Shown piece after piece: positions 52,959 through 61,994 of a stretch of DNA of 64,000 nucleotides. The DNA comes from Cronobacter malonaticus LMG 23826 (lineage in GTDB: Bacteria; Pseudomonadota; Gammaproteobacteria; Enterobacterales; Enterobacteriaceae). Each line of letters begins with the position of its first letter. The stretch's first letter is position 1. A program made the position numbers and the translations under genes. The notes under the pieces are model-generated. The model saw only the letters and a program-made list of their open reading frames with translations. It ran no database searches and had not been told where the DNA came from. Location: assembly GCF_001277215.2 (NCBI RefSeq), contig NZ_CP013940.1, positions 3,038,001-3,102,000 on the forward strand. Direction: 5' to 3'.

Positions 52959-53735
52959 ATGCAATCTGAAGAGCAACGTCTGATTGACGGGCTTTTTGAC
53001 CGACTCAAAGCCGCCGGTGAAAACAGCGCGCCGCGCGATGCGGACGCTGAACGCTGGATTGAGCAGCATATGCGCAACCAGCCAGGCGCCGCCTACTACA
53101 TGGCGCAAACCATTCTTATTCAGGAAGCGGCCATGAAACAGCTTAACGGCCGTATTCAGGCGCTCGAAGCGGAAGTGGCGCAACTCAAACAGTCGGCGAG
53201 CCGCCAGCAGAGCAGCGGCGGTTTCCTGGCTGGCCTTTTTGGCGGCAACAAGAGCGAGCCGGAAGCCCCGCGCCCGCAGGCTACACCGCGCGGCTCCGAT
53301 CCCATCCCCGGCGCGCAGCAGTACCAGAGCGCGCCGCAGGCAGGCTACGCCCCGCAGCAGGCTGCCCCCCAGTATTACAATAACGCCCCACGCGGCGGCG
53401 GCTTTATGGCGGGCGCACTGCAAACCGCCGCGGGCGTGGCGGGCGGCGTGGTGCTTGGCAATATGCTGACCAACATGTTCAGCCACCACCAGCCGGAGGA
53501 GATCGTCAATATCATTAACGAACCGGCGCAACCCGCGGATAACAGCCCGGTCAACGCCGTTGAAGATTACAACCAGGCGGATGACAGCCAGTTCCTGAAC
53601 CAGGACGCCGGGCTGCAGCAGGACAACGGCAACGACTACGTGCCTGCCAGCAGCGACGAAGACTGGAACAACGATTTCGCGGGCGATGACTTTGGCGGCG
53701 ACGATTTCGGCGGTGATGACGATAACTGGGTTTAA
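52959..53735 (+). CDS. DUF2076 family protein
   Basis: This 258-residue protein of unknown function has a helical N-terminal part (about 1-75) with a coiled-coil stretch ([16 protein letters not shown]), a Pro/Gln-rich linker (about 100-140), a Gly/Ala-rich hydrophobic segment (about 148-172, [13 protein letters not shown]), and an acidic tail with [10 protein letters not shown] repeats. This is the DUF2076 layout found in several proteobacteria. It is absent between aroL and yaiI in K-12. The start at 52959 follows AGAGG. The acidic repeat tail is composition-biased and could vary between strains. Confidence 0.88.
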   Translation: MQSEEQRLIDGLFDRLKAAGENSAPRDADAERWIEQHMRNQPGAAYYMAQTILIQEAAMKQLNGRIQALEAEVAQLKQSASRQQSSGGFLAGLFGGNKSEPEAPRPQATPRGSDPIPGAQQYQSAPQAGYAPQQAAPQYYNNAPRGGGFMAGALQTAAGVAGGVVLGNMLTNMFSHHQPEEIVNIINEPAQPADNSPVNAVEDYNQADDSQFLNQDAGLQQDNGNDYVPASSDEDWNNDFAGDDFGGDDFGGDDDNWV

Positions 53736-54187
53736 GCCTGGCGTTTTTTGCCGCTGAGCCACTTATCGAGTTCAGCGGCGAATTGCTGACGGTCGCGCTG
53801 GCTTAAGGCATCCGGGCCGCCGGTCTGGATGCCACTGGCGCGCAGCGTATCCATAAAGTCGCGCATCGTCAGACGCTCGCGAATGGTGGCCTCGCTGTAG
53901 CGCTCGCCGCGCGGGTTCAGCGCCACCGCACCTTTGGCTATCACTTCCGCTGCAAGCGGAATATCTGCCGTCACCACTAGATCGCCCGGCTCGCAGCAGC
54001 GCACGATTTCGTTATCCGCCACGTCAAAACCGGCGGGCACCTGGCGGGCGCGGATAAACTTCGACGGCGGCACGCGCAGCGGCTGGTTCGCCACCAGAAT
54101 CACCGGCGTTTCGGTGCGCTCGGCGGCGCGGAACAGCACTTCTTTAATCACTTTCGGACACGCATCGGCATCCACCCAGACTGGCAT
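53732..54187 (-). CDS. yaiI: YaiI/UPF0178 family protein
   Basis: YaiI is a 151-residue cytoplasmic protein of the UPF0178 family, related to the PIN/NYN nuclease fold. The N-terminal VDADACP and the later [20 protein letters not shown] carry conserved acidic residues that could bind metal. Activity has not been shown to my knowledge. Its start shares one base with the stop of the DUF421 gene (TAATG), so it belongs to that operon here. The stop overlaps the convergent DUF2076 end by four bases. Confidence 0.93.
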   Translation of the reverse strand: MPVWVDADACPKVIKEVLFRAAERTETPVILVANQPLRVPPSKFIRARQVPAGFDVADNEIVRCCEPGDLVVTADIPLAAEVIAKGAVALNPRGERYSEATIRERLTMRDFMDTLRASGIQTGGPDALSQRDRQQFAAELDKWLSGKKRQA

Positions 54188-54642
54188 TACGACTCCTGAT
54201 TGTCGGCGGGAATAATGGAGATTTTGCCATTTTTCTCAAGGATGGCGAATTTTATCTCCTCCAGCCGCTCGATCCCCTGGCTGGTGCGAGCCGAACTTAA
54301 AATATCGTCCCGCGAGATCCCCGCTTTTTTCATGCGAGCCGTCAGCAGGCGGCCGTTCTCCACCAGGATCAGCGGCGATCCGTCAAGCAGCAGATCGAGT
54401 CGCGGAAACGCGTTTTTCAGATAGCTCAGCAGAATATCGAGCACAATCAGCGTGATGATGGTGATCGCCGCACCGGTAAAGGAGAAGTCGTTACCGAGCA
54501 GCGCCTGCTGAGTGGCCTCGCTGATGATTAACAGCAGCACGAAATCAAACGAGTTCATCTCCAGCAACGTGCGGCGACCGGCGATTTTCAACACTACCAG
54601 CAGCAGGAAATACATGCCTGCGGCGCGCAATACGCTATCCAT
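54187..54642 (-). CDS. DUF421 (YetF-type) membrane protein
   Basis: This 151-residue inner-membrane protein has three hydrophobic segments (about 5-20, 30-50 and 57-75) and then a small soluble DUF421 domain ([30 protein letters not shown]). Family members include B. subtilis YetF and E. coli YcaP; the role is unclear, with links to spore and envelope functions in Bacillus. It sits between a single-pass membrane protein gene and yaiI, with coupled stop and start codons. It is not at this locus in K-12. Confidence 0.88.
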   Translation of the reverse strand: MDSVLRAAGMYFLLLVVLKIAGRRTLLEMNSFDFVLLLIISEATQQALLGNDFSFTGAAITIITLIVLDILLSYLKNAFPRLDLLLDGSPLILVENGRLLTARMKKAGISRDDILSSARTSQGIERLEEIKFAILEKNGKISIIPADNQES

Positions 54643-54651
54643 GATGTTCTC

Positions 54652-55167
54652 CTATGGATAAACCCACTGGGTCAGATGCACCGGCGACGCGCCGGCAAGC
54701 GTCACGGTAGAGGTAACGCGCCCTGCCGACTGCGGTTGCGTCACTATCCAGACGGCGTGAGCGCCATCCGGCGTCGGCGCAAAAGTGAGCGTCAGTGAAT
54801 GCTGACCGGTATGGGTCACTACCGGCTGTGGCTGGAGCGTTTGCAGCACGAAGCGATCGGGGAAATCGCCGCTGAACGCGACCGTCACCGGCTGATTTTT
54901 CGACCCCTGAATGCGCAGCGCGAAAGGCTCGTCGCTTTCGGCGCGCAGAAAACGCTGATACTCCACCGTCAGGCTTTTCTCCTGATTCGTCGCCGAGGTT
55001 TCGCTCAGCCAGCCGTCAGAAAAACCGCCCAGCAGCGCGATCGCGACAATCGCAAACAGCAGCCAGTTGCCGCCCTGCTGGATACGCCACTCAATGCGCT
55101 GAGCATGCATATGTTCACGCACCGGCGTGTCGCGGCTGGCCCCTTCGTCAGAAACGATCTTATCCAT
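54652..55167 (-). CDS. Single-pass inner-membrane protein, unknown function
   Basis: I do not recognise this 171-residue protein. It has a soluble N-terminus (about 1-30), one membrane helix (about 34-53), and a beta-rich C-terminal part likely in the periplasm. GGGAGG gives a strong ribosome site. It lies nine bases upstream of the DUF421 gene and heads a three-gene unit with it and yaiI, so the two membrane proteins may act together. This is inferred only from position. Confidence 0.75.
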   Translation of the reverse strand: MDKIVSDEGASRDTPVREHMHAQRIEWRIQQGGNWLLFAIVAIALLGGFSDGWLSETSATNQEKSLTVEYQRFLRAESDEPFALRIQGSKNQPVTVAFSGDFPDRFVLQTLQPQPVVTHTGQHSLTLTFAPTPDGAHAVWIVTQPQSAGRVTSTVTLAGASPVHLTQWVYP

Positions 55168-55278
55168 TCCCCACCTCCCGGATTCAGGATAAGCGTAGCC
55201 GAAGCCTTACCGGATTGCCGGAAAGCGCGTTAAGCTATAGGCCATGTGAATCTGGACGCGATAAAACGGAGAAATACT

Positions 55279-56088
55279 GTGGAAAAGAAAACAGGCTTTA
55301 TCGGTTGCGGCAATATGGGCAAGGCCATTCTCAGCGGCCTGCTCACCAGCGGCCAGACGCGGGCGGAAAACGTCTGGGTCTATACGCCATCGGAAGAGAG
55401 CCAGCAGGAACTCAAGCAGGAGTTTGGTATCAATGCCGCCTCCAGCGCGCAGGAAGTGGCCCAGGCCGCGGATATCGTGTTTGGCGCGGTGAAGCCCAAC
55501 ATCATGCTGAAAGTCATGAGCGATATCGCCTCCAGCCTGAATAAAGACTCGCTGGTGGTCTCCATCGCCGCCGGGATCACGCTGGATCAGCTGGCGACTG
55601 TCCTTGGGCACGACCGAAAAATTATCCGCACTATGCCGAACACGCCGTCGCTGGTGCAGGCCGGGATGACCTCCATCACGCCGAACGCGCTGGTCAGCGA
55701 GGAAGAAATCCGGGATGTGCTCGCGATGTTCCGAAGCTTTGGCGAGGCGGAAGTGGTGGCGGAGTATCTGATTCACCCGGTGGTGGGCGTCAGCGGCTCG
55801 GCACCTGCGTATGTCTTTATGTTTATCGAAGCGATGGCCGACGCCGCCGTACTTGGCGGTATGCCGCGCGCGCAGGCGTATAAATTCGCCGCCCAGGCGG
55901 TGATGGGCTCGGCCAAAATGGTGCTGGAAACCGGCAAACATCCAGGCGAGCTGAAAGATATGGTCTGCTCGCCGGGCGGCACGACCATCGAAGCGGTGCG
56001 GGTGCTGGAAGAGCGCGGCATGCGCGCGGCGGTGATTGAAGCGATGGCCCAGTGTATGGCCAAATCGGAAAAGCTCAGCAAGGGCTAA
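55279..56088 (+). CDS. proC: Pyrroline-5-carboxylate reductase
   Basis: ProC makes proline from pyrroline-5-carboxylate with NADPH. The nucleotide-binding motif GCGNMG is at 9-14, and the conserved signature PGGTTIEAVRVLE is near the end. I set the start at GTG 55279-55281, seven bases after GGAG, which gives 269 residues, the E. coli length. An in-frame ATG 33 bases earlier lacks a ribosome site. A terminator follows. Confidence 0.96.
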   Translation: MEKKTGFIGCGNMGKAILSGLLTSGQTRAENVWVYTPSEESQQELKQEFGINAASSAQEVAQAADIVFGAVKPNIMLKVMSDIASSLNKDSLVVSIAAGITLDQLATVLGHDRKIIRTMPNTPSLVQAGMTSITPNALVSEEEIRDVLAMFRSFGEAEVVAEYLIHPVVGVSGSAPAYVFMFIEAMADAAVLGGMPRAQAYKFAAQAVMGSAKMVLETGKHPGELKDMVCSPGGTTIEAVRVLEERGMRAAVIEAMAQCMAKSEKLSKG

Positions 56089-56089
56089 A

Positions 56090-56118
56090 AAGAAAGGGCT
56101 ACCTCGGTAGCCCTTTTT
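56090..56118 (+). terminator. Terminator between proC and araE
   Basis: GGGCTAC (56096-56102) pairs with GTAGCCC (56107-56113) around CTCG, followed by TTTTT. A rich strand on the left may also serve the convergent araE. Confidence 0.9.
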
Positions 56119-56124
56119 ACTGGA

Positions 56125-57543
56125 TTACTGCCCGATATCGCGCAGCTTTTTGCCCGCCATCAGGTTCTTTTCAATATGTTCAAGCGTGACGTTTTTGGTT
56201 TCCGGGATAAGCCAGAACGTCACGCCGACAAACACCAGATTCAGCGCGGTATAGAGCCAGAAGGTGCCCGCCGCGCCGATATGGTCGATAAGCGTCAGAA
56301 ACGTCGCACCAATAATCATATTCGACACCCAGTTGGTGGTGGTCGAACAGGTGACGCCGAAATCGCGGCATTTCAGCGGCTGGATTTCTGAGCACAGGAT
56401 CCACACCACCGGCGCGGCGCTCATGGCGTAACCCGCGATACACATCATGGTCATGCCAACAGAAAGCCAGGAGATGCCGGTAGATATTTCGCCGTGATCG
56501 ACTTTCATCAGGCAGTAGCCGAGTACCAGCGTACCAAGCGCCATGACGCTAAAGCCGATTTTCAGCGCCGGTTTGCGGCCCGCTTTATCCACCGTAAACA
56601 CCGCGATAAACGTGGCGAGCATAAAGGTCAGCCCCACCACGACCGTTGCGATCATCTGCTCTTCGGTGCTGGCGAACCCCGCCATCTGGAAGATTTTCGG
56701 CGCGTAATACATGATGATATTCATGCCGGTAAACTGCTGCATCGCCTGGAGCAGCATGCCGAGAAACACGGCGCGGCGCACGTTGCGGTTGGCGGTGAAG
56801 AGCGCCCAGCCGCCCTGCTTCACCTTCAGGCTTTCACGGATTTCATTGAGCTCCTCACGCGCTTTTTCCGAGGTATCGCGCAGCATGCGCAGCACGCGTT
56901 CCGCCTCGATGTTCATGCCTTTGGCCGCAAGCCAGCGCGGGCTGTTGGGCAAAAACACCACCATCACCAGCAGAATAACGGCGGGCAGCGCCAGCACGCC
57001 GAGCATGGCGCGCCAGCCGCCGCTGTAGCTCAGCGCGGTATCGGAAAGAAACGCCAGCAGAATGCCGAGCGTCACCATCAGTTGATAAAGGCTAATCATT
57101 TTGCCGCGCACTTTCTCAGAGGCCATCTCTGAGAGGTAGAGCGGCGCGGTGTAGGAGGCGATCCCGACCGCCACGCCTAAAATCACACGGGCGGCCAGCA
57201 ATACTTCCAGAGAATGGGCGAACGCCGATCCGAGCGATCCGATAATAAACAGCGCCGCGCCCGCCAGCAGGCTGTACTTACGCCCGAGGCGCGACGAGAG
57301 CCAGCCGTTAAACAGCGCACCCAGCGCGGCACCGAGCATCATGCTGCTCACCACCCACTCCTGGGCGCGGCTGCTTAAGCTGAAGTGATCGGTGATAAAG
57401 GGCAGCGCCCCGGCGATGACGCCGATATCGAGACCAAAGAGTAAACCCGCGACGGCGGCGGAAACCGAAACAAACAGATTCATGCGACGCGCTTTGCGTT
57501 CCTGAGCGCTGACAGCAGGCGTGACTTCACTTACCGAGGACAT
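56125..57543 (-). CDS. araE: Arabinose-proton symporter AraE
   Basis: AraE imports L-arabinose with protons through the inner membrane. The 472-residue product has the same length as E. coli AraE and is nearly collinear with it, with sugar porter motifs [36 protein letters not shown] and [12 protein letters not shown]. GalP and XylE are the closest other families, but the N-terminal [20 protein letters not shown] and the C-terminal [10 protein letters not shown] fit AraE. The upstream region keeps the AraC and CRP architecture of the ara promoters. No araBAD or araC is in this window, as is normal for araE. Confidence 0.93.
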   Translation of the reverse strand: MSSVSEVTPAVSAQERKARRMNLFVSVSAAVAGLLFGLDIGVIAGALPFITDHFSLSSRAQEWVVSSMMLGAALGALFNGWLSSRLGRKYSLLAGAALFIIGSLGSAFAHSLEVLLAARVILGVAVGIASYTAPLYLSEMASEKVRGKMISLYQLMVTLGILLAFLSDTALSYSGGWRAMLGVLALPAVILLVMVVFLPNSPRWLAAKGMNIEAERVLRMLRDTSEKAREELNEIRESLKVKQGGWALFTANRNVRRAVFLGMLLQAMQQFTGMNIIMYYAPKIFQMAGFASTEEQMIATVVVGLTFMLATFIAVFTVDKAGRKPALKIGFSVMALGTLVLGYCLMKVDHGEISTGISWLSVGMTMMCIAGYAMSAAPVVWILCSEIQPLKCRDFGVTCSTTTNWVSNMIIGATFLTLIDHIGAAGTFWLYTALNLVFVGVTFWLIPETKNVTLEHIEKNLMAGKKLRDIGQ

Positions 57544-57581
57544 CTTTTCTCTCCCGTTAAAGGCAATCGGCCATTGCCATA

Positions 57582-57677
57582 ACGGTAGTGGTAACGCCGG
57601 TAAATCGTCAGGCGGGAAACGGCGAAGATATGGATAAATTTGCTGTGACGTTGCGTTTTGTGATGCAGGTTATAAAA
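57582..57677 (-). promoter_or_regulatory. araE promoter with AraC and CRP sites
   Basis: On the minus strand CAGCAAATTTATCCATA (57629-57645) matches AraC site I1, and a 21-base-shifted copy ending in CCTGA (57608-57624) matches I2 at 10 of 17 positions. I2 overlaps a -35 CTGACG; 18 bases later is TACCGT (57582-57587), the same layout as araBAD. A CRP-like TGTGA-N6-TTATA is centred at 57666.5, about -91.5. Confidence 0.82.
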
Positions 57678-57881
57678 CCGAAAAATCGCTTCACCTCGCG
57701 CGATAACCCTGCATGGCGGGAATTAATGTGACGTAACGCGATAAAATTTGAACAGCAGGCGTTTTGTCCGCCGTTTATCTCATGGACAATCAGAGAGCTT
57801 TCTGTCTGTGTTCGCACGCTCAGGTATGCGCAGAGACGCATGCCCGATAACCCCCCCGCCCGCGTGCTGTTAAAAAGACGC

Positions 57882-57911
57882 TAAGCGTTATGCGGACTCG
57901 CGTAACGCTTA
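57882..57911. repeat. Perfect hairpin in the araE-iraP gap
   Basis: TAAGCGTTA (57882-57890) pairs exactly with TAACGCTTA (57903-57911). The stem extends inward by TGCG/CGCG with one G-T pair to a GACT loop, 13 pairs in all. No T-tract follows on either side. Confidence 0.6.
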
Positions 57912-58072
57912 TCAATAATGGAATTTGTCTCAGGAGAGAATATATTTCTTGCCGCGTTAAAACACGTCGGGAATAACCCTGTGCAGAAATAAGAAAAAAG
58001 TATTATCCTGCCAGCGCGCAGAGAGCCGCGTATTATCGACGGCTCGCACAACCACAAAGAATAAAATGGGAA

Positions 58073-58136
58073 TATCCGCAGGTAATACGTTTATTCCGGC
58101 AGAGGACCCTGCGGTGCCGAAAAGTACCTGCGGATA
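58073..58136. repeat. Nested inverted repeat with two alternative pairings
   Basis: TATCCGCAGGTA (58073-58084) is exactly complementary to TACCTGCGGATA (58125-58136). Inside, CGGCA (58097-58101) pairs with TGCCG (58115-58119). CCTGCGG also occurs at 58108-58114, so the left arm CCGCAGG can pair with either copy. On the minus strand ATTTTATTCTTT follows within ten bases, so it could end iraP transcripts. Confidence 0.6.
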
Positions 58137-58198
58137 AGAGAGCGTCAGTATTACACAATCAGATGACAGAATAATAACGCGGCGCGCCCGCTATACGC

Positions 58199-58459
58199 TC
58201 AGGTTCGGGGGTGCCGCAGCAGCTTCTTTACGTATTGCTGGAGCAATTCGGTGTCACGTTGCGGCACGTTGCTTTCAGGCTGAACGCCTTCGAGCGCCCC
58301 TTCCACACTGGCAATCAGCGTCTGCTGGGTATTAGGATCCAGATGGCGCAAAAGCGCAGTGACGACAATTTCCAGCGCCTCGACCTGCGCCACTAACTCT
58401 TTGGACTCTTCTTCCTTTTCCGCCAGCTTGACCAGTAGTTCAGCTATAAGATTTTTCAT
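58199..58459 (-). CDS. iraP: RpoS-stabilising anti-adaptor IraP
   Basis: IraP binds the adaptor RssB and so blocks ClpXP from degrading RpoS, in E. coli mainly under phosphate starvation. The 86-residue helical product begins [19 protein letters not shown] and ends KKLLRHPRT, matching E. coli IraP at both ends. The start at 58459 follows GGGAAG; a longer in-frame start adds 29 residues not in the family. In K-12 it is next to phoA and ddlA; here phoA is missing and two other genes lie between iraP and ddlA. Confidence 0.93.
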   Translation of the reverse strand: MKNLIAELLVKLAEKEEESKELVAQVEALEIVVTALLRHLDPNTQQTLIASVEGALEGVQPESNVPQRDTELLQQYVKKLLRHPRT

Positions 58460-58682
58460 AACTGTCTTCCCGTGAAGTTGTTGCCACGAAGTTATCATTC
58501 CCGATTGAGGTTGCCTAGTGATCGCCAGCGCTTTTTTTTCTGTCATCGCGGTTTTGTGCGGCGCGACAAAAAATCGTCGTCAGCGAAACGTTTTACCAGC
58601 AAAATATCGCGGCGGCAGAAAGAATAATATCTTTCCTCCGCCATAACAGGAATTAATGACGCTGATAACAGCGACGTTATTA

Positions 58683-59876
58683 TTAACGGCGTGCGTTTTT
58701 TCTTAATGCCGTACCGAATTGCCAGACGTTAATTAACAGTACCAGCGCTGTAGCGATAAATACCCAGCGATAGCCCGCCGCGGCGGAGATCCCCGCCCCC
58801 ATCAGCGGCCCCAGCACGTTGCCGAGATACATAAACGACTGGTTATAGCCAAAGATACGCCCGGTAACGTTATCCGAGGAGTATTTCACCAGCAGCGTCT
58901 GCACCGCCGGGAACATCGCGCCATCGGCGAAGCCGAGCAGAAAGCGCAGCACCGCGAGCTGCATCGGCGAGGTGACAAACGACATCGCGAAAAACAGCAC
59001 CACCGCCAGAATGAGCGTCGCCATCAACACCCGCGCGGTGCCGATGCGATCGCCTAACCGCCCGAGCCGCGGCGCGCTCAGCAACGCTGACACGCCCGGC
59101 ACCGCTGCGATCATGCCGCTTAAAAACGCGATATTGCTGCTGTCTGGCGTCAGTTCCTTAATAAACAGCGCCAGAATGGGGCTGATGGAGCCATTAGAGA
59201 GCTGAATAACCATTGTCGTGATAAACAGACTCAGCACCAGCCACGGCGCAGGCAGGCTTGCGAACACCGCTTTGCCGCTCAGTTGTTCACCTCTGGCAAG
59301 CGCGGGCCGCACGCCCTCTTTAATCAGAAACAGCGTCACCGCGAAACTTATCATCAGCAGCAGCGCGGTAATCAAGAATACCGGGCGCAGCCCGACGCTG
59401 TCGGCGAGAAAACCGCCCATCAGCGGCCCCAGGATTACGCCGCTTATCTGCGCGGTAGAAAGTGTGCTGAGCGCCCAGCCGCTGCGATCGCGCGGCACCT
59501 GCGAGGCGACGAGCGCCATCGCGTTGGGAATATAGCCGGAGGTCAGCCCCATCAGCGCGCGCAGCGCGAAAAGCTGCCAGACGCTGGTCGCGAACGCCTG
59601 CAATAAAATCGCCACCGCCATACCCAGCGAGGCGCGCAGCAGCATCAGCTTGCGGCCTTTGCGGTCGGCAAGGCTGCCCCAGAGCGGCGAGACAATAGCG
59701 GAAACCAGAAACGTGACGCTGAAGGTAAGCCCCGACCAGAGCGACAGCGCCTCGTGCGATTGCACGCCGAGTTCGGCGACATAAAGCGGCAGAAACGGAA
59801 GGATTTGGCTGATCGCAAGACCGGTGAAAAAACAGCCAAACCAGACGGAGATAAGATTAACCTTCCAGGATTCCAT
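58683..59876 (-). CDS. MdtG-like MFS efflux transporter
   Basis: This 397-residue MFS protein has 12 hydrophobic segments, motif A as [11 protein letters not shown], and motif-C-like glycines near [12 protein letters not shown]. It is clearly related to E. coli MdtG (for example [40 protein letters not shown]) but diverges through much of the length, so it may be a paralogue rather than mdtG itself; no symbol is given. Its start at 59876 has no clear ribosome binding site. It lies upstream of iraP on the same strand. The substrate is unknown. Confidence 0.82.
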   Translation of the reverse strand: MESWKVNLISVWFGCFFTGLAISQILPFLPLYVAELGVQSHEALSLWSGLTFSVTFLVSAIVSPLWGSLADRKGRKLMLLRASLGMAVAILLQAFATSVWQLFALRALMGLTSGYIPNAMALVASQVPRDRSGWALSTLSTAQISGVILGPLMGGFLADSVGLRPVFLITALLLMISFAVTLFLIKEGVRPALARGEQLSGKAVFASLPAPWLVLSLFITTMVIQLSNGSISPILALFIKELTPDSSNIAFLSGMIAAVPGVSALLSAPRLGRLGDRIGTARVLMATLILAVVLFFAMSFVTSPMQLAVLRFLLGFADGAMFPAVQTLLVKYSSDNVTGRIFGYNQSFMYLGNVLGPLMGAGISAAAGYRWVFIATALVLLINVWQFGTALRKNARR

Positions 59877-60037
59877 ACGCGCGCTATGTCTAAATCAATG
59901 ATGTCACAGGGTATCAGGATATGCCGCGGTGTCAGTGCATAAGCGTGCGGCCTGTAATATTTTGGACGCTTATTATTAATATAAAATCATTTGTGACATT
60001 TATCACACTAAAGTGCGCCCTGGGCCGACGATTATCC

Positions 60038-60739
60038 TTAGCGGCAAATGCCAAAACCGCGCATGCCTAAGTGAAAATGGTTGGCGTGAGCCGCGTTGTA
60101 GTCCGGCCCGAGCGCATTGCCAAAGTAAAGGCAGCTCTGGCCAAACAGCGCGCGCAGCGTCTCCCCACGCGGGCCGCTCTCCTTCCAGCCTTTCAGCACG
60201 CTTATCTGCTGGCCGTTGGCGAAACGAAACGCGCTGACGTCCAGCGCGTCCGCCGTCGCGTGTTCGCTTAAGCGCGCATTAGCGCGGTGATAAATATTGC
60301 GGCAGGCGTAACTGCCATAGTGATCGATGCGTACCAGCGGGCTGCCCATCATCGACGCGCTAATCGGCTTCGCCTGCTGCTGTACATACATGGCGCTGCT
60401 GAGCGCCAGCGGACAGCTTGCCAGAAACGAGCTGCTGAGTTTCACCTCGCCGAAGCGTAACACCCGCACGGGGGCTGCCAGCGGGCAGTCGCCCTGCGTC
60501 GGTGCCTGGACGCGGTACTGGATCATATCCCGCTGACGGGCTTCATCGAGCAGCGCCAGGCACGCCTGCGGGTTATTCGCCATCTGGCGCAGCTTGTAGC
60601 GCGTCACCATCGTCGGCGGGTCAAGCGGCGAGAGCGGCGCGAACGGGTTATACCAGGCGGGCAAATAGTCATACAGCCAGACGCCTGCGAGCGCCGTTAA
60701 CGCCAGGGTTGTTACCATCGCTATCCCTTTTTTCGCCAT
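60038..60739 (-). CDS. Extensin-like family envelope protein, putative metallopeptidase fold
   Basis: This 233-residue protein has an N-terminal membrane anchor or uncleaved signal (about 5-25) and an extensin-like C-terminal domain as in many proteobacteria. The pattern SEHATADALDVS and the terminal HANHFHLG supply His, Asp and HxH residues arranged like zinc ligands in D-Ala-D-Ala metallopeptidases (MepA/VanY type). Two or more Cys pairs (ACRN, SCLYF, GICR) suggest a periplasmic domain with disulfides. It is divergent from ddlA, which makes the D-Ala-D-Ala dipeptide, so a wall role is plausible but inferred. It is not at this locus in K-12. Confidence 0.82.
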   Translation of the reverse strand: MAKKGIAMVTTLALTALAGVWLYDYLPAWYNPFAPLSPLDPPTMVTRYKLRQMANNPQACLALLDEARQRDMIQYRVQAPTQGDCPLAAPVRVLRFGEVKLSSSFLASCPLALSSAMYVQQQAKPISASMMGSPLVRIDHYGSYACRNIYHRANARLSEHATADALDVSAFRFANGQQISVLKGWKESGPRGETLRALFGQSCLYFGNALGPDYNAAHANHFHLGMRGFGICR

Positions 60740-60883
60740 GCCACCGCCAGAAAACCAGCCACAAAATCAAAGTATAACCGCTGTGCGCCGCACCACGCCT
60801 GTGCGCGCCACGAACCACATGAATCCGCCTGCCGGGCGTGCTATGTTGTGGACTTTCGTCTGCTTTAAGGATGGGTTGTAAAA

Positions 60884-61984
60884 ATGGCAAAACTGCGCGT
60901 GGGCATTGTGTTTGGCGGAAAATCAGCGGAGCACGAGGTGTCGCTTCAGTCGGCGAAAAATATCGTCGATGCGATTGATAAAGAAAAATTCGACGTCGTG
61001 CTGCTGGGCATTGATAAACAGGGCCAGTGGCATGTGAACGACGCGTCCCGTTATCTGCTGAACGCGGAAGATCCGGCGCGCATCGCCCTGCATCGCTCCG
61101 AAAAAAATGTCGCGCTGATCCCGGGCCTCAGCCAGCAGCAACTCATCGAATCGGACAACCGCCAGGCGCTGCCGCAGCTGGATGTGATTTTCCCGATTGT
61201 CCACGGCACGCTCGGCGAAGACGGCTCGCTACAAGGCATGCTGCGCATGGCGAACATTCCGTTTGTCGGCTCCGGCGTGCTCGGCTCGGCGGTGAGCATG
61301 GATAAAGACGTCGCCAAACGCCTGCTGCGCGATGCCGGTCTTGCGGTCGCGCCGTTTATCACGCTGACCCGCGCCAACCGCCAGCGCATCACTTTTGAAG
61401 ACGTGAAAGCGCAGCTCGGCCTGCCGCTGTTTGTGAAGCCCGCGAACCAGGGATCTTCCGTCGGCGTCAGTAAAGTGAATGACGAGGCGCAGTATCACGC
61501 CGCCGTCGCGCTGGCATTTGAATTCGACCATAAAGTGGTGGTGGAAACCGGCATCAAAGGCCGTGAGATCGAGTGCGCAGTGCTCGGCAACGATTCCCCG
61601 CAGGCGAGTACCTGCGGCGAAATCGTGGTGAGCAGCGAGTTTTACTCGTACGACACCAAATACATCGACGATCAGGCCGCCCGCGTGGTGGTGCCTGCGG
61701 ATATCGCGCCTGACGTGAATGACAAGATCCGCGCTATCGCGATTCGCGCGTTTCAGGCGCTGGAGTGCGCCGGACTTGCGCGCGTGGACGTGTTCCTGAC
61801 GCCGGACAACGAGGTGATCATTAATGAGATCAACACCCTGCCGGGCTTTACCAATATCAGCATGTATCCGAAGCTGTGGCAGGCGAGCGGCATTGGTTAC
61901 CAGGAATTGATTACCCGCCTGATTGAACTGGCGCTGGAGCGCCACCAGGCCGATGCGGCGCTGAAAAGCTCTATCACCGGCTAA
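60884..61984 (+). CDS. ddlA: D-alanine--D-alanine ligase A
   Basis: DdlA joins two D-alanines with ATP for peptidoglycan precursors. The ATP-grasp fold shows the N-terminal [13 protein letters not shown], the glycine-rich loop region [12 protein letters not shown], and the metal-binding EINTLPGFT near the end. The product has 366 residues, close to the E. coli 364. It is divergent from the extensin-like gene; yaiZ follows on the opposite strand. Confidence 0.97.
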   Translation: MAKLRVGIVFGGKSAEHEVSLQSAKNIVDAIDKEKFDVVLLGIDKQGQWHVNDASRYLLNAEDPARIALHRSEKNVALIPGLSQQQLIESDNRQALPQLDVIFPIVHGTLGEDGSLQGMLRMANIPFVGSGVLGSAVSMDKDVAKRLLRDAGLAVAPFITLTRANRQRITFEDVKAQLGLPLFVKPANQGSSVGVSKVNDEAQYHAAVALAFEFDHKVVVETGIKGREIECAVLGNDSPQASTCGEIVVSSEFYSYDTKYIDDQAARVVVPADIAPDVNDKIRAIAIRAFQALECAGLARVDVFLTPDNEVIINEINTLPGFTNISMYPKLWQASGIGYQELITRLIELALERHQADAALKSSITG

Positions 61985-61994
61985 GCTCTAAACA

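Larger units (their letters stand above)
57544..58198 (-). other. Long araE-iraP intergenic region rich in inverted repeats
   Basis: These 655 bases hold no supported gene. The end near araE is its AraC/CRP promoter (to about 57677). Beyond that are a 9-bp perfect stem (57882-57911), a 6-bp stem GAGCCG/CGGCTC (58023-58045), and a 12-bp perfect stem (58073-58136) with an inner hairpin. A minus-strand open frame at 57608-57841 covers the araE promoter and is not credible. A small RNA is possible. Confidence 0.6.

Noticed and set aside
57608..57841. 77-codon minus-strand open frame upstream of araE
   Set aside because: It covers the AraC/CRP promoter elements and has no ribosome site.
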